Source: Phoebastria nigripes (taxonomy: Eukaryota; Chordata; Aves; Procellariiformes; Diomedeidae). From it: 64,000 nucleotides of DNA. The stretch lies in assembly GCA_035582835.1 (NCBI GenBank), contig JAYKAV010003355.1:165098-229097 (forward strand). Direction: 5' to 3'. Position numbers and translations under genes: made by a program. This document shows, piece by piece, positions 1 through 13,611 of this stretch (positions are counted from its first letter, which is position 1; every line of letters starts with the position of its first letter). The notes below the pieces were generated by a model that ran no database searches, was not told where the DNA came from, and saw only the letters and a list, made by a program, of their open reading frames with translations.

Positions 1-225
1 ACTGCTGATAAATGATGGAGAGTGGCTTGGCAAGCTCCTCCGCCAGCTCCCTCAGCACTCTCGGGTGGATCCCATCTGGCCCCATGGACTTGTGAGCATC
101 CAGGTGGCGTAGCAGGTCGTTCACTGCTTCCTCTTGGATTATGGGGGGTTTATCCTGCTCGCNGTCCCCGTCTTCCAGCTCAGGGGGCTGAATACCCTGA
201 GGATAACTGGTCTGAAGACCATAAG
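1..225 (-). mobile_element. CR1 LINE fragment (ORF2 region just before the RT core), cut by window edge
   Basis: Read on the minus strand, this stretch is one open frame with the CR1 ORF2 signature that links endonuclease and reverse transcriptase: a LRHLDAHKSMGPDGIHP block, then VLRELAEELAKPLSII. The 5' end on the minus strand is near 225, where similarity fades. The 3' part continues leftwards out of the window, so the total length is unknown. One ambiguous base (N at 163) falls in a codon. The frame shows no stop, so the copy is only lightly decayed. It lies antisense to the host gene, in an intron. Confidence 0.85.
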
Positions 226-3200
226 ACTCTTGGTCATGGTGAATAAGCCTCAAATGTGAGCCCCCGTGGTAAGATTGTGGCCAAAAGATATGATGTGGTC
301 TTTGAACATAAAAACCAAAGTATTGTGTAATTTCTGTAAACTAAAGTTAAAAATTTCTGGTGTCTACATTTGAAGAAAAGTATTCATAAACTGAAGGAGT
401 TTCGGGGCCATGGGGAAGATTAAATGAAGGATTGGAAAACCTGCTTCCAAGTGAGAAACTCAGAGAGCTGAGTAGTTTTCCCTTACGCTCTGTAAAGCTG
501 GGGGGAGAGTTTGCAGTCACAGAAAGATGAAGCTGGAACCTTAAGCCATCTGCTCTAGCATTTTCTTGCTCTGATGCAGGACTAAATACAGCAGCCTGGC
601 CGTGACAGATGTTTATCTAAACTACCCTTTCTAAACCTTCAATGAAAAAGACTAGATTCTCATTAATCTTTGCCAGTTTCAGTGTTTCACCACTTTATAA
701 AATGAGTAAGAATTGGTAAGAACCTTCAAGAAAATTTTGACTTGATCACAGTCTTACAAGTCATTTATAGAAGTATGGTGCTAGATGGTTTTTCAATATA
801 GGAAGTAAAAGTTAAAAGAAATGGTAGTGATCTGCTTTTAAGGAACTGCTGAGCAGGAGGTTACATTCACATTGTTGTATTCAATGGCTCTTGATTGACT
901 TTCGTTCCATGAATTTGTCTATTTTTGAATGTATCTTAGGCATCCGAAACATCCTGTGACAGTGAGTTGCACAATTCAGTTATGTACTGTCTCAAAAGGT
1001 ACTTTCTTTGCTTCAACTTTATTACCAAATGATTTTATTACATATTTGTAGTTCTTCGAGTTATAAAAAAATAGTGCTGAATCATCTCTATTTTTTATGG
1101 TTTTATATATACAATTTCAAGTGTGGTACTTTTTTGAACCTTTTATATCTCCTCTCTTTCTTTTTGAGACAGCCTATACAGATCTGTGTACTGTGTTCAA
1201 GAATTAAAGTCGAAGGTGCACCATTAACTTATAACAGAGATTTTCCTTTTGTATACTGTTTCTTTTCATTATAATTCTTGACATTCTACTTGCCTTTTTG
1301 ACCGTGTTCAACAGTGGGCCAATCTCATCAAAGAAGCAACTGCAATGACTCCGAGGCTTCTTTCCTCAGCTGTAAATGTTCAAATCACACATAAGTGTTG
1401 TTCTAAAATATATCCTGTAGTTCAACAAAGAATCAATTCAGACAAGATATATGGCCTCATATAAATTTTTAGAGGAGACTAGATTATAACAATTGTCCTT
1501 TTTAGCCTTATAAATTATGTATCTGTGAGAATTGCTTCTTTTAAAAACCATGGCCCTGAAGGGTAATAATTTCTATTTGTTTTGTCCTGTGTGTGTATCG
1601 TTCTCTCTGATGAATAGGTTTGTAACTGGCATTTAGCAGATCTGGTTCAGCACCTTAAGGAAGCAGTAACAAGCAGTATATAACAAAAAACTACCTACTG
1701 CTCCTTATAATAGCCCTCAAAAATCGGCCAAAATTAGCTGGCCTATGTACTTCCTTTCACCTTAATAACATTTTTTTCTCGTTTCAATATAACTGTAAGG
1801 TGTTGGAACCCTGACTAAAAGCTTCCAAGTCGAGTGAGCTTCAGTGCCTGTCATTTCTTTAACAACATTTGCTGCTTTTGTTATTATATTTGCCAGGGTG
1901 GCTGTACTGGTTCTTGAGCATGCCTTCCCTGCCATCATTATTTGGATAAAGGAAGACTTCATCCAGTAAGCTCTCCCTTTACCCAACTCTAGAGTTCTGT
2001 ATATATTGAATTCTGATTTCAGACTTACCTCCCAGTGGTATTAAAAATGGCATTAAATATAACTAGACAGAGTGGAGTAGAAGTAACTGCCTTATACTCT
2101 GTGCTGAATACAGGTTCTAATATTTCCCCTTCTTAAAGTCATTGATATACATATACTAGAAAGGCCTGTCCAGCCATGCATTTAGTTCTAGTTGCAGCTC
2201 AGAAGGGTCTTCTAAGCACAATGCTGGTTTTTACTACCTTTCTAATTGGTAAAGAACTTTCTGAGTTTCTGTTTACAGTGAAAGTTCACATAAAGTGATT
2301 TGATGTTGTAATAATTAGTGAATGTCCTCTGTGGAATATACATCTATACCTTCAGTTCTCCTGGATACCTTTAGCACTGTTGTGCAAAGTCCCCCAAACC
2401 ACAGAAAGTGAGTGATCTGATAGCTGGACTAACATCCAGAATCAAGTTTGAGGCAAAGCAAAAATAAAAAACAACCAGACAAGCAAACAAACAAAGAAAG
2501 CCCAAAGGAAATAAAGCAAAGCAAGACTTAAAGAATGAAGTGGAAAAAATTCCAAAGAGGGAGAAATAAAAAGAGATTGAACTTTTAAAAACATAGACTG
2601 CAAGTCTGAGGAGCCTAAGTGGAAGGAAGCCATTCCAGGATGAGCAATGCTTGGGGTTATAAGAAAACAAAGCAATTTTCCTGGATTTAGAGGGTAGCAG
2701 AGTTGAAGTGTATGCATGTGGCATTTGTGGAAATAAAAGAAGTAGTTTACAAAACCTTCCTACAGTGCAGAATGGCTTGTCGTATTACTGAAAGAGCTTG
2801 TATCACTTTCAAATGAGAGCAGCAAAATCAGCAGTGATCTTCAGGAAGCAGTAACTAGGAACATTGTCTGCCAGGTTTGGGCTGATGTCTAGTCATGTTG
2901 GAACCAGCCAGGGCGGGAGGATGAGGCAGTCTGCACAGTAGTGACTATTAAAAAATGAAGTAAAATGAGTGTGAGAAAACACAGTTATCCTGGGATTCTA
3001 GTTGGATTTCAGTTATGTTTTATAAATGCTTTTTTTTTCTCCTACATTTAGTTTCAGAAAAAGAACCAAAACAACATAAAGATACTGGGATAAACTCTGC
3101 CTCCACTTGCATCAGTAGGAATCGAGTTTCTTCAACAGAATTGCTATCGACTCATATTGATGCAGCTGAGAGTAGGATTTGTCCTATTACCTGGGGTTCT

Positions 3201-6200
3201 CTCTCTTGGGTTTTGAAATGAAATGCTTTCTGCACACAGGGAACAGCTATATACTTTCAGTCTGGATTATTTGAATTTTAGATTAAGAAAAAGAAGACCC
3301 AAAGGTAAAGCCCTTTTCAGAGCACACAGTGCATGTGGCTGTTCGCATATGTGTCCTCTCTAACACACTCCAACTGCTCATTTTACAAAATCACTGCCAC
3401 CCCCATTTGACTTTCTTTCCACCTGGTCTGCTACAGAAAGACAGATGCCTTCAAAATGTAAAGGCACAGCACAGAGAAAACAAAGGCCTGACAATCTGCA
3501 TGCAGACTAGTTTCCTTGGGTGGAGGGAAGCAAAAGAGAAAACATATCTGCAAAAACGTCAGACCTCTGAAATGTTGCCAGGGTCCCTTCAGGGGAAAGG
3601 AATGGGTTTTGGAGGAGTTGAAAGTAGAAACTGAGAAAACCTTAGGATCTGCTCCTCTTGGATTGTAGTTGCTCTCAGGGCTGAAAGGGTTGGGATTGTC
3701 AGGATATCAACAATGTTTAAGTAAAATATATCTGGATTTACCAGGCTTGTAGAGCTTGGAAAGATGTCACAGATGAAGGATCTGTTTCATGGAAAGGTAA
3801 AAGAAAAAGTTGCCCAAAGTGAAATAATGCTTAAGGGCAAGCAGTAGATTGCAGATCTCCTGATCCAGGCTGTAGATTAGCCCTTATATCATTTAATAAT
3901 GTTCAAAATGTTTTGGTAACAGTGCATATAACACAAAACTGTTGTCAGGAGCCTGTGGAAGGACATGGTGTAGAATAGAGAGGTCAAGGTGAGGCCTTGT
4001 ACATTCTTTTTAGTACTTTGCTTTTTTTTGTTCTTATAATTTATCTACAACCATTCCATTATGTGATCAGAATTATTTGCCTGAAGTCTTAGAGACATCA
4101 TGGCAGAAGTTTGTCTCCAGAAGGACTGTAAGTGAGGAAACGGTAATGTGGCTTTTGAGGGCAGCAATTTTATGGGACAAATAAGCAAAAGAGAAATTCT
4201 TGAGGAACTTTAAAAATCCTTTTTGGGACAGTAGCCTTAAATAAAAAAGGAGAGAAGTAAAATACAGATTGAATGCTGAGTTCACTTCATTATTTATAAA
4301 TAAAATGGTTCTCAGTTTTCCAAGATATAGTGCCCGCACTTGATGTCACTTGGAGGTTTCAAAAAATTAATGGTCACCATTTCATGGAAAGTGTTTGGGG
4401 CAGCGCAGTGAACACCAATGCAGAGAGGAAAAAATGCACACTGTCAAAATTCTCTTGAGCCCTTTTGGAGCATGTAACTTGCATACTCCATGTGGCTCTG
4501 TATTCAGCTTTTCCCTTGCTGTATGGTTAGGATTTTTTTTCTCTAACTACAAAAGGAATGTTACAGATAGTGGCTCAAAGGTAAATCTTTCTTTGTCATA
4601 TACTTACTTGTCTAGTTAATACCTGTGTTTGGTAACATGGAAAGAAAATCTACTAGCTGAATGTATGGGGAAAGGAATGAAAGGTCACATCCATCATGAA
4701 GTGTTAAAGTTTAACGGTAAAGCTTGTCTTTCAGATTTAGAAGGAAGGTAGGTCTTGGTAAAAGCTGCTTTTAATGAGGTGTTATAGTGTAGGAAACTGG
4801 AATTGAAGAGATCTTGAAAATAAATCCTGGATTTGCCCTGTGTCCATAATCATTGTTCTTTGCTGTAGGATTTTCTTTGTGTTTTGCTTTACTTTTTTTT
4901 TCTGCCAGGAATGCATAAACTAATTGTTGCTTTTTTCATAGCGTCTGGTGCCCTGGAGATATAAAATACCATGAATAAACTGTATCTTGAAGTCTCTGTG
5001 TGCAGTTTGGCTTTAATAGCCCTGCTTTTGGTCTATTGTGTTATGTTGTGTTTTATCCTGCTAATTGGAACAGAAGCATTTTCATGAGAAGCTCCTACTC
5101 AGTCCAAATAAGAGTATCAAAATCTGGCATAAAGTTGTGCTTCTGCAAAACTCGTGTTAAAGAGTCACAGGGAGCTCTGCCCAAGGGGGCGACTGAAGAG
5201 AGATGGAGTAGGCCTTCAGTCAGGCCCATGATTTTTTTTTAGACAAATTTTTGCATTTCTCAGTTGCAACAAAGTGTTACACTGCTTTTAGAAGGGCTGT
5301 GTTCCCTTGGCTGTGGGAGGGGGTGGCAATCTGCTTGGGATGGGGAGGGCACCAGTTTGCTCATTTCCCTCCTTTCTCCAGCAGACTAAAGGCCACTGGT
5401 GGTTTGCAGTCCTCTGCTTCCAGAATCTTATCTGTTTCCCAGTTTCCCTTCTTATTCATGGGTTATCACTAGCCCTTTAAATAGGGTTTTTCCTTCAAGC
5501 CCAGGGAAAGGAAATGGCGAAAGGCGCTATCTCATTTTCCTCAAAGAAGAGATCAGAAACATTTTCTCCTTCTGTGGGGGAATTAGCTAAAGTTCCCACC
5601 ATCCCTTTCCCCACTTGCAAGTTTTTATCTCTGCCTTGTTAAGCCTGTAGGGCTTGAAGGTACACAGCTTTCACTCTTCTGAATACCTCTTAATCCCTTC
5701 CTCTTCTGTGGTGGTGGTGATCTGTTCCATTAGACAAGGCGCAGCTCTTCATCTTACCTGCTCACTTTATGCCTTCACCAAGCTGGACTCTTCTCAGAGT
5801 GGCCACAGTTTGCAAAAGAAGATTGATGTATTGATGATGATTGAAAAGCTGTATGAGAGCTTGTCCGGGAGCTTGATTATAAGGCAGCACCTCGCAAAAA
5901 CACATGGAGTCAGTAGCCAGGTTATCTGGTCAGTAGATATTCTTTGAGTCTTTGAGCAAAAATTAATCACTTGTTCTTTGCTAATTGCTATGCAGATAAA
6001 GATAATTATATGGTTGCCAGCAAAAGATTCACTAAAACCGTGTTGGGAGATCACTTACTTCATATGTCAAAAAAGTGGTGAAGCTGTGCCAGCAATGGTT
6101 TTACTTTAAATAAATCTCTGTTCACTGAAAACTCCCTTATTTTTGGGGTAGCATAAGAGAAGAAAGGTTGATTGTTTTCAAATGGTATCCGAGTTCATGC

Positions 6201-8056
6201 ATCTGCTGGGAGCAGCAATCTACTTACCCCATGTTCCAGTGAAAAAAAATTATTGATATCTTGAAGGGAAGTCCATCCAAAGCATAGCAGTGTGAATGTA
6301 CATAAGACTGTTGCTGTCCAGCAGACATTTAGCAGAGACTAAAATTTACCATATAACGAGAGAAAAATCAAGGTGCTTACTGTTACAGTGCTAAACTTCA
6401 AGTTGTCGAAACACAGCCCAAATTTTTTAATGACCTCTTCAGCTACAGGACTGTTTGTTTTCCTTTCCTAATAACAGTGTTGTAGTCTGAGGGCTAGGGG
6501 GGATGGTGTTAGGAAAAAAAAGACAAAAAAAAGAAGGTATTGAAGATACAAGGAACTTGTGATGAGTATTTTGGTATGAGTAAACTTCAAAATGTAAGGT
6601 AAAGCAGGAATCAGGAAAGGCCTCTGTGAGAAATTGGAAGACATGGGGGTTTTAAGGAAAAGGTCTATTGATACCAGGAGACAGGAGTAAATCCAGGAGA
6701 GGAATCTGAGGTGGCCTTCAAGTACAAGAGGAGAGGTTTCTTTCTTATTGCTGAGATTTGCTAACATGAATGTAGTGAAGTCAGTCAGGGTAACAGCCCT
6801 GAAGGATGGAGTCTGCCCACCAAGCAGATATGTAAGGTAATAACAGTAACAAAATGGTCTCTTGTCCTTTTAGTATACCTCAGGTTTTTTTTGAAGAGGC
6901 TATTTGGATACGAGATGGCCATCTACTCTCTGTTGTTGTTTCTTCCTTGATTTTTCTATTGAGACAGTTAACAAAGCTATTGCCAATTTTATAGTATGGA
7001 TGGCTAGCAAATGTATTGGCTTCCTATATGATACATTTTAGTTCTGCCTGTCTGCACCAGATTTGAATCCATGCAGTACACCTAACATGCCTTCATAAAT
7101 GTTGACACCAGTGTACTGTGCCTCTCATTGTTGAGGGCTTGAAGACGCATTCCCATTAATTGTATATTGTACAGTGACAGGAATTTCTGGCACTGTTTCA
7201 GTCAGTAGTATTAAATGTGGATATCTAATCTGAATATACTCTGGGTGTGTATTTTACAACCTAAAGTCATTGAATATGGTTGTTACTTGGACCTACATGA
7301 GGGGAACTGCAGGAGCAAGTGTTACTGCCAGTACAACTGGCTTTGCCTGCTCTTCCCTTTCAGTCAGTGACTGGTGGAAAGTTTTGGGAAAACACTAGAG
7401 AGGACTGCTTTATTGGTAAGGCATTGCTTGGGGTGTGATGTAGAAAAGTAGAAGAGTCTGGCCACTCCTGTGTTTTGAAAGTCTGGAGGGTTTTCCATTT
7501 GGTTTAAGAGCAATTAGCTTCCTTCAGGTGGTCAAAGTTGGCTAATTACATTTTTGCTCCCTTCTAATTCCATCCATCTTGTAACTGCATTCTCCCTGCT
7601 GGATCCCATGGTTATTTGTTTTGGGGTGGGGGCTGTTTGTTTCACAAGCAGAATAACAGAACAAAACAGTTGTTGGGATACAGCCTGCCTGTGGCTGCAT
7701 TTCAGATGACAATTGAACAAGTGACTACTAATAATCAGTAGAGATATTGCTCAAACAACTATTTATCCACATCTCTTGGTTTTTATTGCCTGATTTCTCA
7801 CCTGTCTTCTGTGATGTTTTAAGGGAACAAATGAGTCACTATGTTCAGGTGAATGCCATAACGAAGAGTGCAAAAGACAATGTTTGTATTGAAGCAGAGC
7901 CAATGAAATGTGTCCTGACAAAGTTCAGAACGATGCTTCTGTGTATTCTTCGGTGCCATCTACTGGCACAATTACCCATTAGAGATTTATAGGCCGAGAA
8001 CATTCTCCTAATAGGCAGCTATTTACAAGCATTTGTTTATTTTTCTTTTATTTTAG
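226..8056 (+). other. NRXN3: NRXN3 intron (3' part), no exon seen
   Basis: This is intronic sequence upstream of the first exon in the window. It is AT-rich, CpG-poor and without long open frames. The exon that should precede 8057, coding the first half of LNS6, was not found, so this intron begins outside the window. It ends in a T-rich tract and TTTTAG at 8051-8056, a good acceptor. I saw no repeat of known family beyond the CR1 piece at the left edge. The small open frames here do not resemble known proteins. Confidence 0.7.
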
Positions 8057-8228
8057 GAGCAAGGCAAGATTGGTGTAGTCTTCAATATTGGCACAGTGGA
8101 CATCTCTATTAAAGAGGAAAGCACACCTGTAAATGATGGCAAATACCACGTGGTACGCTTTACCAGGAATGGTGGCAATGCCACACTTCAGGTTGACAGC
8201 TGGCCAGTGAATGAGCACTACCCAACAG
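8057..8228 (+). CDS. NRXN3: Neurexin-3, LNS6 exon immediately upstream of splice site 4
   Basis: This 172-nt exon starts in phase 0 (GAG CAA GGC AAG) and ends after one base of a Gly codon. It encodes 57 residues of the sixth laminin-neurexin-sex hormone binding globulin (LNS) domain, beginning [12 protein letters not shown] and ending NEHYPT. LNS6 is the extracellular module shared by alpha- and beta-neurexins. It binds postsynaptic neuroligins, LRRTMs and cerebellins at the presynaptic membrane. The VDISIKEE stretch fits neurexin-3; neurexin-1 has a different sequence there. An N-glycosylation sequon, N-A-T, lies at 8177-8185. The acceptor is TTTTAG with a T-rich tract, and the donor is CAG/GTACAT. 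The phase-1 end lets the next exon be skipped or used without a frame change. The paralogue call comes from remembered neurexin sequences. Confidence 0.96.
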
Positions 8229-11200
8229 GTACATACTTTTTTCTCTGTGTTTTTCTCTTTCAGTGTATCTATACCTACAAACTAATGTTTAATAACAACT
8301 GGTTGCTATATAAATCTTTGCTGATTCATCTCAACAATAAATTGACCAGCCTGGTGGTGCATATTCTGCCTGTTGGAAAACAAAGTAACGGTCCTTTACA
8401 CTGGAAGAATAAGCATGCCAACTGTGTGGTATGATGCACATAGATCCTACTATTTCAGAGGTCTCTAAGTGAGTCCTGGTTCTGCAGAAAGTTACAAACT
8501 GATTCAACAACAAACTTGGTTTTGCTACTTGTGATATTTTCTATTTAAGGGAGAAAAGTTTTGAACAGCCCTTACGAAAAGGAGAGGTGACTTTAGCCAC
8601 ACCCAAGATGCTGTCTATATAGATACAGAGTTGAAGTGCAAGGAATGTGGAAGATTAAGTTGCAAGTATTTGAACAGACCTTATGCTTGCCTCATAATTT
8701 TTCATCATCTGAATTTCTTACTCTCTTTTAGGTTTGCAGATATAAAGGTTGACACACAATCTAGCCAAAACTGTCAAGTCTTAGTTGACTTTAGGACAAA
8801 ATGCAGTGGAACAGTATCTCTTTGGAAATCATCACCCTAAATCCACCAGGAATAGTGAACAACTGGCTCTTCAGTCACTGTCCCATGTTTTATCCCACCA
8901 CTGGCAAATCACAACCTCGTGATACTATGTCACCATGCTAAAAGGTCGAACTCACTCCAAGTGAAAACAGATTGCTGTATGTGATGCTGACAGTGCATAA
9001 GATAGCTGAGGCTTGGCGATGTGGATGGTTACAAAAGGCAGGAGGAACACAAGGAAAGAATTCCAATGTTAACCACGTTCTTCTTATTCACATGTTGTTG
9101 TCTAAGATCAAGCCATGATCTTCTTGATGGTTTCCAGTATAAGTCTAAGCCACTTCCAGTTCTTCCTTTCTAGGTTGTACATAACTGACCTGGGACAGAA
9201 GGAAGAATTCTGTGGTAAACATGAGGCAATTTGCTAGTTGTGTAGGAGTTGCCCACAAGCCACTTAACCTCACATTATGAGAAATATCCTAATTTTTTAT
9301 CCGATGTTACACTAATGAATTACTCCAAGGGGATAATTTTATCTCTTCCACTCACTCAGAAAGTGCACGAGAAAGTTTTTAATGTGAGTGATCTATCCTG
9401 TGGTGCTCTCTACCACATATTCAACATGACACTTTGTCAGTGTTTTGGTGATGTGTATGTGAAAGAGTACATTTTAATAATTATCCTTATTTCTGTGAAA
9501 TAATTGCTGTCGAAGAACACCATGACAGACATGCTGAGTTAGATTCTAGCTCTGCTATCCATTGGTTAGAGAGGGAAGTGTGGCTAGCAGAGGCCCAAAC
9601 TGAGCATCTTTCTTCTGCTCCTTTCATCAATTATTTTGTGGTAAAATACCTCTGATCCAGTTGACAGCCAATTACAGTCAGTAAAAACCCCATGAATAAA
9701 TTTTCTTCTTATATTACTTGCTGTAGTAAGTCCCTGGTGTAAAGAAACAAAATATTCAGCTCATTGCTTTAGAGATTTTTTTTAAAAGGGAAAATAAATC
9801 ACACTCAGAGACTACCTCAGTACCCTCTGCTTCTGTCTTGGCTAAAGATATTCCTGTGTTTTCATTAGAAGATGTATGGTTTTATAGAATCAGCATTAAT
9901 CTTATGTTCTGGGCTAGTATTGAGTATATGCAGTTGTACCCCAAGGGAAAAGGCACCTTTATATTCCAAACACCTTTTCCTTTCCATGCACGTATTTCAA
10001 TTTCTAGCTGTTTGTAGATAATGAAGTTTTCAGCCTGTCCCTGTGAAAATAAGGCTTATGGGATCATACTTTGTGTGTGTGCATGTGTCTCCCTTATTTT
10101 TTCTGGTTTCTTTCAAACCGATTTTTTAGCCAAATTTAAAAAAGGGGCAAAAGTCGAAAAAAATAAAGATCCTACAGGGCTAGGGAAAATAACCAACAGA
10201 GGAGGGCAGTGTTCCATTCCTCCCAGGGGAAAGGACTGTGGCTTGATCTCAATTCATGTTAAATACCAGAATATCCATATAATAAAGAGGCATTATGAAT
10301 TTTTCAGGAAAAGCTTCAATGAGTCAATAACTACAGGAAACCAATCCTTATTAATTCCATTTTCTGGGCAATTAATGGTTTAAAAGAAGACCAAACAGGA
10401 GCTTTTGAAATGAATAATTTGTTGTCTTTCACAGACCAAACTTGCACTGGTGTTTCTCGTACTGAGTGCAAGACCAAACTGGTGTTCAGGAGAGTTTCAA
10501 CTCTGTAGAAAGTTTTGTGGTTGGGTTGACCCAGGCTAATCCAGTGTGTTTCAGCTGGAGACTGCTGAAACTGCAATTCATATCAAACTTGTGTAATAAT
10601 AGCTAAGGAATCCTGTATTTTACGCATAGGATCACTTCAATTCTGGAAACACAGTTATTTGTAGTGTTTAAAAAACATCATATCTGTAGCACATGCATGT
10701 TTGGGCACACTATGTTGTCAGTAATATGAACAATTTCATGTGTACTTGATTCTCTGCACAGTGCTACAGCCTAATGTTTGCAAATTTTATAAACTAGCTA
10801 AAGCATCTTCCTCGTCATCACACGTGGTGCAATCTTCAGGCAGCAGGGCTGCATTCTGAATGGCATTTCCATGCTCCTCTCTGAGTTCTATTACCTGTAG
10901 AAGGATTATACATTAGACTCATAATTACTTGCTCAATGGAAAGCACAAATAGAAGTGGGATATTCATTAAATAAGCAAAGAGAGAGAATATTGGCTTTCC
11001 TTAAAACACAGTCTTCAGTTAAATTGAAATTAAACGAAACTAGCCCAATGGGACTGAAAGACTCCAAAGCTGTATTTTTGCAACTTCAAATAAAAGACAT
11101 GGAAGTGGAAGGAAAATGGAAAAGCAACAAACTTACAATTCAGGCTCTGACATTTTGTTTTTTATAGCATCCAATTGCATCTCAGTCACCTGCAACATGA

Positions 11201-13611
11201 GCTTTATGCTTTCTTTTGAGGAAAAGGGTTAGAGAGAACTGGTAAAGGAGGGAATTAACTTGGAGCTAAGATTGGCTAAGCTTTGGGACTGAAATAATCC
11301 CAATCATTAGGGATGATCTCTCACTGTTTGTACCATTCCAACCCTGCCAGAGTTTCTCTTACTGGGCAGTAAGTCTCCGAACAGTGGCCCAGTACAGGTA
11401 TCTGAGACAAAGCTCCTGAGAATTGGATGATGGCAAATAGCAGCATTAGTGCTGGGGCTGCTATCTGCAAATCAGCTGTCATGGTTTAGTTCAGCCAAAA
11501 CCATTGAGCCATTTATGATTTATTTGCATTAGTTTTGCCCTTTCTCCTCTCCCTCAAGTACACAATAAGGAGATGGGCTTTTTCCATAGGCTGTACTGGT
11601 AGCCAATTCCCTGATGCTTGATTCATTAAGTTGGTCGTCACAATGTATTTCTCGGTCAGGGTATACACCTTTTGCTAACATTTGTATGAATTTCTATGCC
11701 CTAAAGTACAGTTTTCCATGACTGCCTCCTTTCTGTTGTCTCACATGCCTTCACCCTTTGGTGTACATCCCAGATAACAGGTTGGGCTTGGTCACTGTTA
11801 TTTTCTTGCTTTTATGTTCTTGCTGAGAGCCTTCTCTATATCTGAATAAATCTTTTTAGTGGTGAAGTAGGAGTCATTTTGGATCAAGAGTAGGTAAGAT
11901 AGGAACGCTGGTTCAGGAAGAGGAAGCATCTGACATGTTTTTGTTTCAAATTACAGTAAAACCCATCAAATTTGAGGCATTTTACAGTGGGATAGAAGGA
12001 TTTAAATTAGGAATCCTGAGGTTTGGGATGGAGTCAGCAATTCTCAGAAGCGTTAAAAACAAATCTGCTGTCTTGACACAGAACTGGGATACCTCAGTCC
12101 CTAAGTTCTCATTAATTCTTAGACAGGAGATTTTTTTTTTCTCTGTCTGCTGTCTTTGCTTGCAAAGAAATACTTTGTGTGTTGCCAGATTTGTAGTGTA
12201 TATCGAAACAAGCTTGATATTCCTGTTCATTCATCCATGCACTGACTACATTTTCTGCAGTAGAAAAAGAAACAAAACTAGGTGAAGAGAAGCTGTAAAG
12301 CAAGAGTATCAGTGACACCAAAATAAAGTCTAATTGGAGTAACATTTTAAAGGAGAAGATTAAAGGAAGGGAGGCAAAAGGCAGGAAGAGGTTATCATTT
12401 AAAGAAATACATGAGTTAGCAAGAGAACTGTGGCCTCGATTTTATTAATGCATTTTAAAAATAAGAAATAGGACAGCATTAAACAACTGGGTCCTTATCA
12501 GGATTCATTAGTTCATCCACCCAATACAGATTTTATATTTTTCCCCTCTACCATTCTCTTGAGTGATATCTCAGCCTTCTTTTAGGAGTCTCTGCCCTTT
12601 CAAATGACATTAATTTGCAGTTCTATTGGTACTGAATAAAAGAAAAAAGATTTCATCCTCTGTGCCCCTTCTCTCTCTCAAGTACATGTTTGAGAAGAAG
12701 TTGGATTTTAGGAAAAGCTGGACAGTTAGCTCTTGACAGCAGAACTCCAGGGACTCTTTGACTGCTCTGGTACTGTGGCCTGATAAGTACATACCTATAA
12801 AACAAAAAGTTGGTTCTGAGACCCTGATATCTGTGCTGGGGTTTTCCTTCAGAATAGTTCCAGTCCCAAGGACTGAATGCTCCTGAACAGTTGGGGCATA
12901 TCAACTGGTTTAATTTCATTTGAAAGGAATCCAGTTTGTATTCCCTGAGAGCATTTCAGTATGTGAACCAAAGCATAGCAAGTGGAGAGAGTTGGGAGGT
13001 ACACCTTGGAGGCATGCTCCAGATTCAAACCAAAATGCTGATGTAGATGGATCTTACTGTAGTATACAGCTGGAGCTGGACAAAGGAGCTCATTCTTTCA
13101 TTACTCCTTCCCATACTCATGTTGCTTAAATAGTCAAATTTCTGTTTTCTACTCTCTCTCATCTTCTGCTCAGGGGGATCACTTTACCAATGCCATTCAC
13201 CATGTAACTGGCCCAGGAAAAGTGGCCGCGTGGGAGTGGAAATGATGTCAGGAGACAGGGAAAGATAAGATGACTTCCTTTATCAGAAGGCTGGTTTATG
13301 CTAGTTTAAAGTCTTCACTGAACTACATCTTTAGTAGTCTGTGTGAGATGAAGTCCTTCTTTCTCACCTGCCATTGCCTGAAATAAAACACTTTCCAGAA
13401 GCACAGGTTAAAGTGATAGTGGTCTAGATTGTCCTACCTATCTAAAATGTGAAAGACATGAAGTCTCTCTTGCTACAGTATATTTTTCATTTACGTGGTG
13501 GAAAGATCTCAAATTGCTTGGTTAGTACCAGGCACATTATGTGAGACAGGGAAGAAAGCTGGCTGAGTTCATACTTGCTTCTTTCAAGAAGTTTTCCAGC
13601 AAACTGAAGGA

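Noticed and set aside
8096..8434. 112-codon open frame running past the first neurexin exon
   Set aside because: Its first part is the LNS6 exon; after 8228 it reads through the donor into intron sequence and is not a separate gene.
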